A program made the position numbers and the translations under genes. From positions 1 through 13,897 of the forward strand of contig MEHH01000040.1 of NCBI GenBank assembly GCA_001940755.1: a DNA stretch of 13,897 nt, given 5' to 3'. The stretch's first letter is position 1, and every line of letters begins with the position of its first letter. Positions 12,102 through 13,897 of this stretch are shown piece after piece. The stretch is from Candidatus Heimdallarchaeota archaeon AB_125 (lineage in GTDB: Archaea; Asgardarchaeota; Heimdallarchaeia; Heimdallarchaeales; Heimdallarchaeaceae). The notes beneath the pieces are model-generated. The model was not told the origin of the DNA and did not search any database. It saw only the letters and a list, made by a program, of their open reading frames with translations.

Positions 12102-12794
12102 TTGTCAAATATAGATGTTGTTATAGGCAATGACGATATAAAAGAAATAGAATTAGAATCAAAACAAACTAGTCAAAAAAACGCTTGGTTGTGGTATAGT
12201 TATGATATGGCAGATACTTTCTTTTCACAAGCCGTGATAAGCTTAGCATTCACACCATTTGCTTTGATATCAGGGTATGCCTTAGGTTGGAAGCTTTCTA
12301 CAGTGTTTATCGTGATGTCAGCTTTCATGGCTGGTTCAAACCTTTTAATTGCAATTTTTGGACCAATCTTGGGTGCTATATCAGATAAAGCAGGTAAAAG
12401 AAAACCTGCAGTCCTTATTTCTGCAGGAATAATGATAACCATGACGGCATTAATCACAGTCTGGAGTAATTTTTGGTGGGCATGTGGTCTCTTTGTAGTT
12501 GCAAACTTCTGTTATCAAGCAGGTAGGATGTTTTATGATGCTCAGATTCCATTCATCGCCGATACAGAAAAAAGAGGTTTTACGCAGGCTATTGGTGGTG
12601 CACTTGCAGCGTTTGGTTCAATAATTGCTATAGTTATTAGTATTCTACTAGGTCAAAACTTTTTATTTGGTCATCATTCATTGCATGATCAGAACACTGC
12701 ATTATGGGCACAGGATGAAATATCACTTGATATTAATGATCTAGAATACGGTGGATTAAGATGGTTGTTTTTAATATCAGCAGTTGTCATATAA
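12102..12794 (+). CDS. MFS transporter, UMF1/Atg22-like, truncated
   Basis: A 230-residue N-terminal half of a major facilitator transporter. Family signs: WLWYSYDMADTFFSQ (UMF1 proteins start with a W..YD.A...F motif), GPILGAISDKAGKRKP (the loop 2-3 MFS motif, residues 87-102), the IPFIADTEKRGFTQAIGG segment (149-166) and about five to six membrane helices. The protein starts with TTG, backed by a strong GAGGTGA. UMF1/Atg22-type transporters have about 12 helices and 400 or more residues; this one stops after RWLFLISAVVI, where a further helix should continue. At the same point the DNA begins to make sense as the C-terminus of a minus-strand protease. So the gene is cut at about 12791 by rearrangement or assembly error, rather than shortened by a simple stop. 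The substrate is unknown; relatives export small solutes or amino acids. Confidence 0.85.
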   Translation: MSNIDVVIGNDDIKEIELESKQTSQKNAWLWYSYDMADTFFSQAVISLAFTPFALISGYALGWKLSTVFIVMSAFMAGSNLLIAIFGPILGAISDKAGKRKPAVLISAGIMITMTALITVWSNFWWACGLFVVANFCYQAGRMFYDAQIPFIADTEKRGFTQAIGGALAAFGSIIAIVISILLGQNFLFGHHSLHDQNTALWAQDEISLDINDLEYGGLRWLFLISAVVI

Positions 12795-13897
12795 TTTGGA
12801 TAATTTGTCTCACCTGAGCCTATAGCTGGAGCCATCAATGCATTGATTGTGTAGTAAAAATGGCTTGCCTGGTATGGATCTCCATCAGACATCCGATGTT
12901 CAGCATCAATGATATCAGAAACAGAATCTTTGTTATAATCAACTAAACGAGGCGTAGTCTGAAACTCTGCATAAGTATCAGGATTATAATCATAAGCTCC
13001 ATCAGTTCGTTTAAAACGGAAAATGTCTAATGTATATATGTCATTGTCTCCTTGTAACCACTCTTCTGCATATGAGAGAAAACCAAGATCATGACCAACC
13101 TCGTGAAGCATAACATCATTAAAGGAGAATCCACTTACGCCGTTGGATGGATCATAGTCCCAAGTATAATCGGTATTTAATGTGATTGCACCTACGATAC
13201 CGCTGACCGTTCCGATCACTGCCCTGTAGTTAGCCTTAGACCAAAAAACGCGATTTTCATTTGTTATTGTACTTGAATCATCATTATAGCGAACAGGAAT
13301 CGTTGATCCAGACGGAAGCCAGTTTTGAATAACATCATCGTAGTCCATATCATTTTGAAGACCGTTACGAGAGTTAGTCCATGTAACACTTCCTGCGTAA
13401 TAGACACTTGTTTGTCCAAGTATGCCAGACGGAAGATCCGCGAAAGCAACATTTGCTGTAACTGTGATTGGATCACCAAAAAGATTTTCAAGGTATGTTT
13501 CACAATCACCAAGAGCCACGAGAGCACCAGCAGGTACACTACCATCAGTGTTGAATACTATATTAAGTCCACTACGTGGATTGTTGTTATTAACTACTAC
13601 AATTTCCTGTTCATTTTCAAAGGATTCTCTACGTGAGTAAACTATTGCTTTAAGATCCTCTAATGTCATAACTGTTGGATCGCTGTCAGATATCAGCTGT
13701 GATACAACCTCAGTCTGTAGTTCAATAATGGAACCATCGTAGTACAAAATACTCTTTTGAATTGGGCCCTTTTCAATGAGAACAGGAGGATTGTTTTCAT
13801 TATTTTGAGATAGGCCTATTTCTTCTGTTTTATTATCCTTATATATTGTCTGAGCTGGAGACACTGATGATGCAATGAATATAACCAGCACTAATAC
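12689..13897 (-). CDS. Secreted zinc metalloprotease (HExxH zincin, NF038122-like), partial at both ends
   Basis: The frame is open at the right edge; upstream of GTG 13891 it still reads hydrophobic residues (VLVLVIFIASSVSPAQT), so the N-terminus of the signal peptide is outside the window. Numbered from 13891: a propeptide-like region (20-105), then GLNIVFNTDG (108-117), LENLFGDPITVTANVAF (134-150), the zinc-binding helix with HEVGHDLGF (263-271), and SDGDPYQASHFYYTINALMAP (335-355). This order resembles secreted bacterial metalloproteases with HEIGHALGF and a 'G..QASHW...IM.P...G' ending. It was presumably exported, cutting outside proteins. Family sequence is convincing down to about MTTADIK (12770-12790); the last 27 residues (12689-12769) are only antisense of the MFS gene, so the true C-terminus, expected to read on toward an 'ALD.IGW'-like end, is lost. 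GC is visibly higher than in the rest of the window. Confidence 0.8.
   Translation of the reverse strand, partial: VLVLVIFIASSVSPAQTIYKDNKTEEIGLSQNNENNPPVLIEKGPIQKSILYYDGSIIELQTEVVSQLISDSDPTVMTLEDLKAIVYSRRESFENEQEIVVVNNNNPRSGLNIVFNTDGSVPAGALVALGDCETYLENLFGDPITVTANVAFADLPSGILGQTSVYYAGSVTWTNSRNGLQNDMDYDDVIQNWLPSGSTIPVRYNDDSSTITNENRVFWSKANYRAVIGTVSGIVGAITLNTDYTWDYDPSNGVSGFSFNDVMLHEVGHDLGFLSYAEEWLQGDNDIYTLDIFRFKRTDGAYDYNPDTYAEFQTTPRLVDYNKDSVSDIIDAEHRMSDGDPYQASHFYYTINALMAPAIGSGETNYPNYMTTADIKNNHLNPPYSRSLISSDISSCAHNAVF
12770..12791. other. Junction where MFS and protease genes are both cut
   Basis: These ~22 bp read sensibly both as the plus-strand MFS end (LISAVVI) and as the minus-strand protease (MTTADIK). 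To the left only the MFS makes sense, to the right only the protease. This is what a short sequence shared by two unrelated loci gives when they are joined. Confidence 0.7.

Noticed and set aside
13264..13640. Three further open frames within the protease region on both strands
   Set aside because: All are shadows of the zinc protease frame, which alone shows family motifs.
1..13897. CRISPR array, insertion sequence or rRNA
   Set aside because: No regularly spaced repeats, transposase motifs or rRNA signatures were seen; the only long repeat is the 37-bp pair around the HNH gene.

Overview
The window looks like low-GC archaeal DNA with a suspicious right end. Archaeal evidence: the ribosomal proteins are the archaeal/eukaryotic-type uS7 and L10e (uL16); a CAU-anticodon tRNA carries a 50-nt intron at position 37/38 with a canonical bulge-helix-bulge; and many genes have a TATA-like box about 25-30 nt before the start codon, as expected for leaderless archaeal transcripts. 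Low GC, a cyclophilin, a Cys-type PHA-synthase-like hydrolase and an exported protein with a C-terminal basic anchor would suit an Asgard archaeon, but that placement is inference.

Left part (1-4970), minus strand: one tightly packed operon read right to left. It encodes two NAD-type short-chain dehydrogenases, then a two-subunit relative of the glycine decarboxylase P-protein (GcvPA-like, GcvPB-like), then the start of an AcoX/COG3199-type ATP-NAD-kinase-like protein that runs off the left edge. Two junctions are TAATG stop/start overlaps. The P-protein-like pair keeps the PLP lysine and aspartate but has lost several signature active-site stretches, and no GcvT or GcvH is nearby. This is the best candidate for an undescribed pathway.

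Middle (5000-7950), plus strand: a PAP2-family membrane phosphatase with a good terminator hairpin, then an rps7-rpl10e pair away from its usual neighbours. The L10e has a roughly 55-residue acidic, repeat-built tail. A small helical protein follows.

Accessory patch (7960-8790): a small minus-strand protein; a small HNH endonuclease gene bracketed by a perfect 37-bp direct repeat; and the intron-containing tRNA. The downstream repeat copy occupies the tRNA promoter position.

Right-middle (8880-12790): an anchored exported protein converging on a cyclophilin, a four-TM membrane protein, a PhaC-like alpha/beta hydrolase lacking the usual catalytic His, and a UMF1-type MFS transporter that stops abruptly at 230 aa. 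At about 12770-12791 the sequence switches to a minus-strand secreted zinc metalloprotease of a largely bacterial-looking family, also cut at its C-terminus, with higher GC. Both genes break at the same ~22-bp segment, so the last 1.1 kb may be an assembly chimera or a real rearrangement. No intergenic stretch exceeds 300 bases (the longest is 4926-5191).
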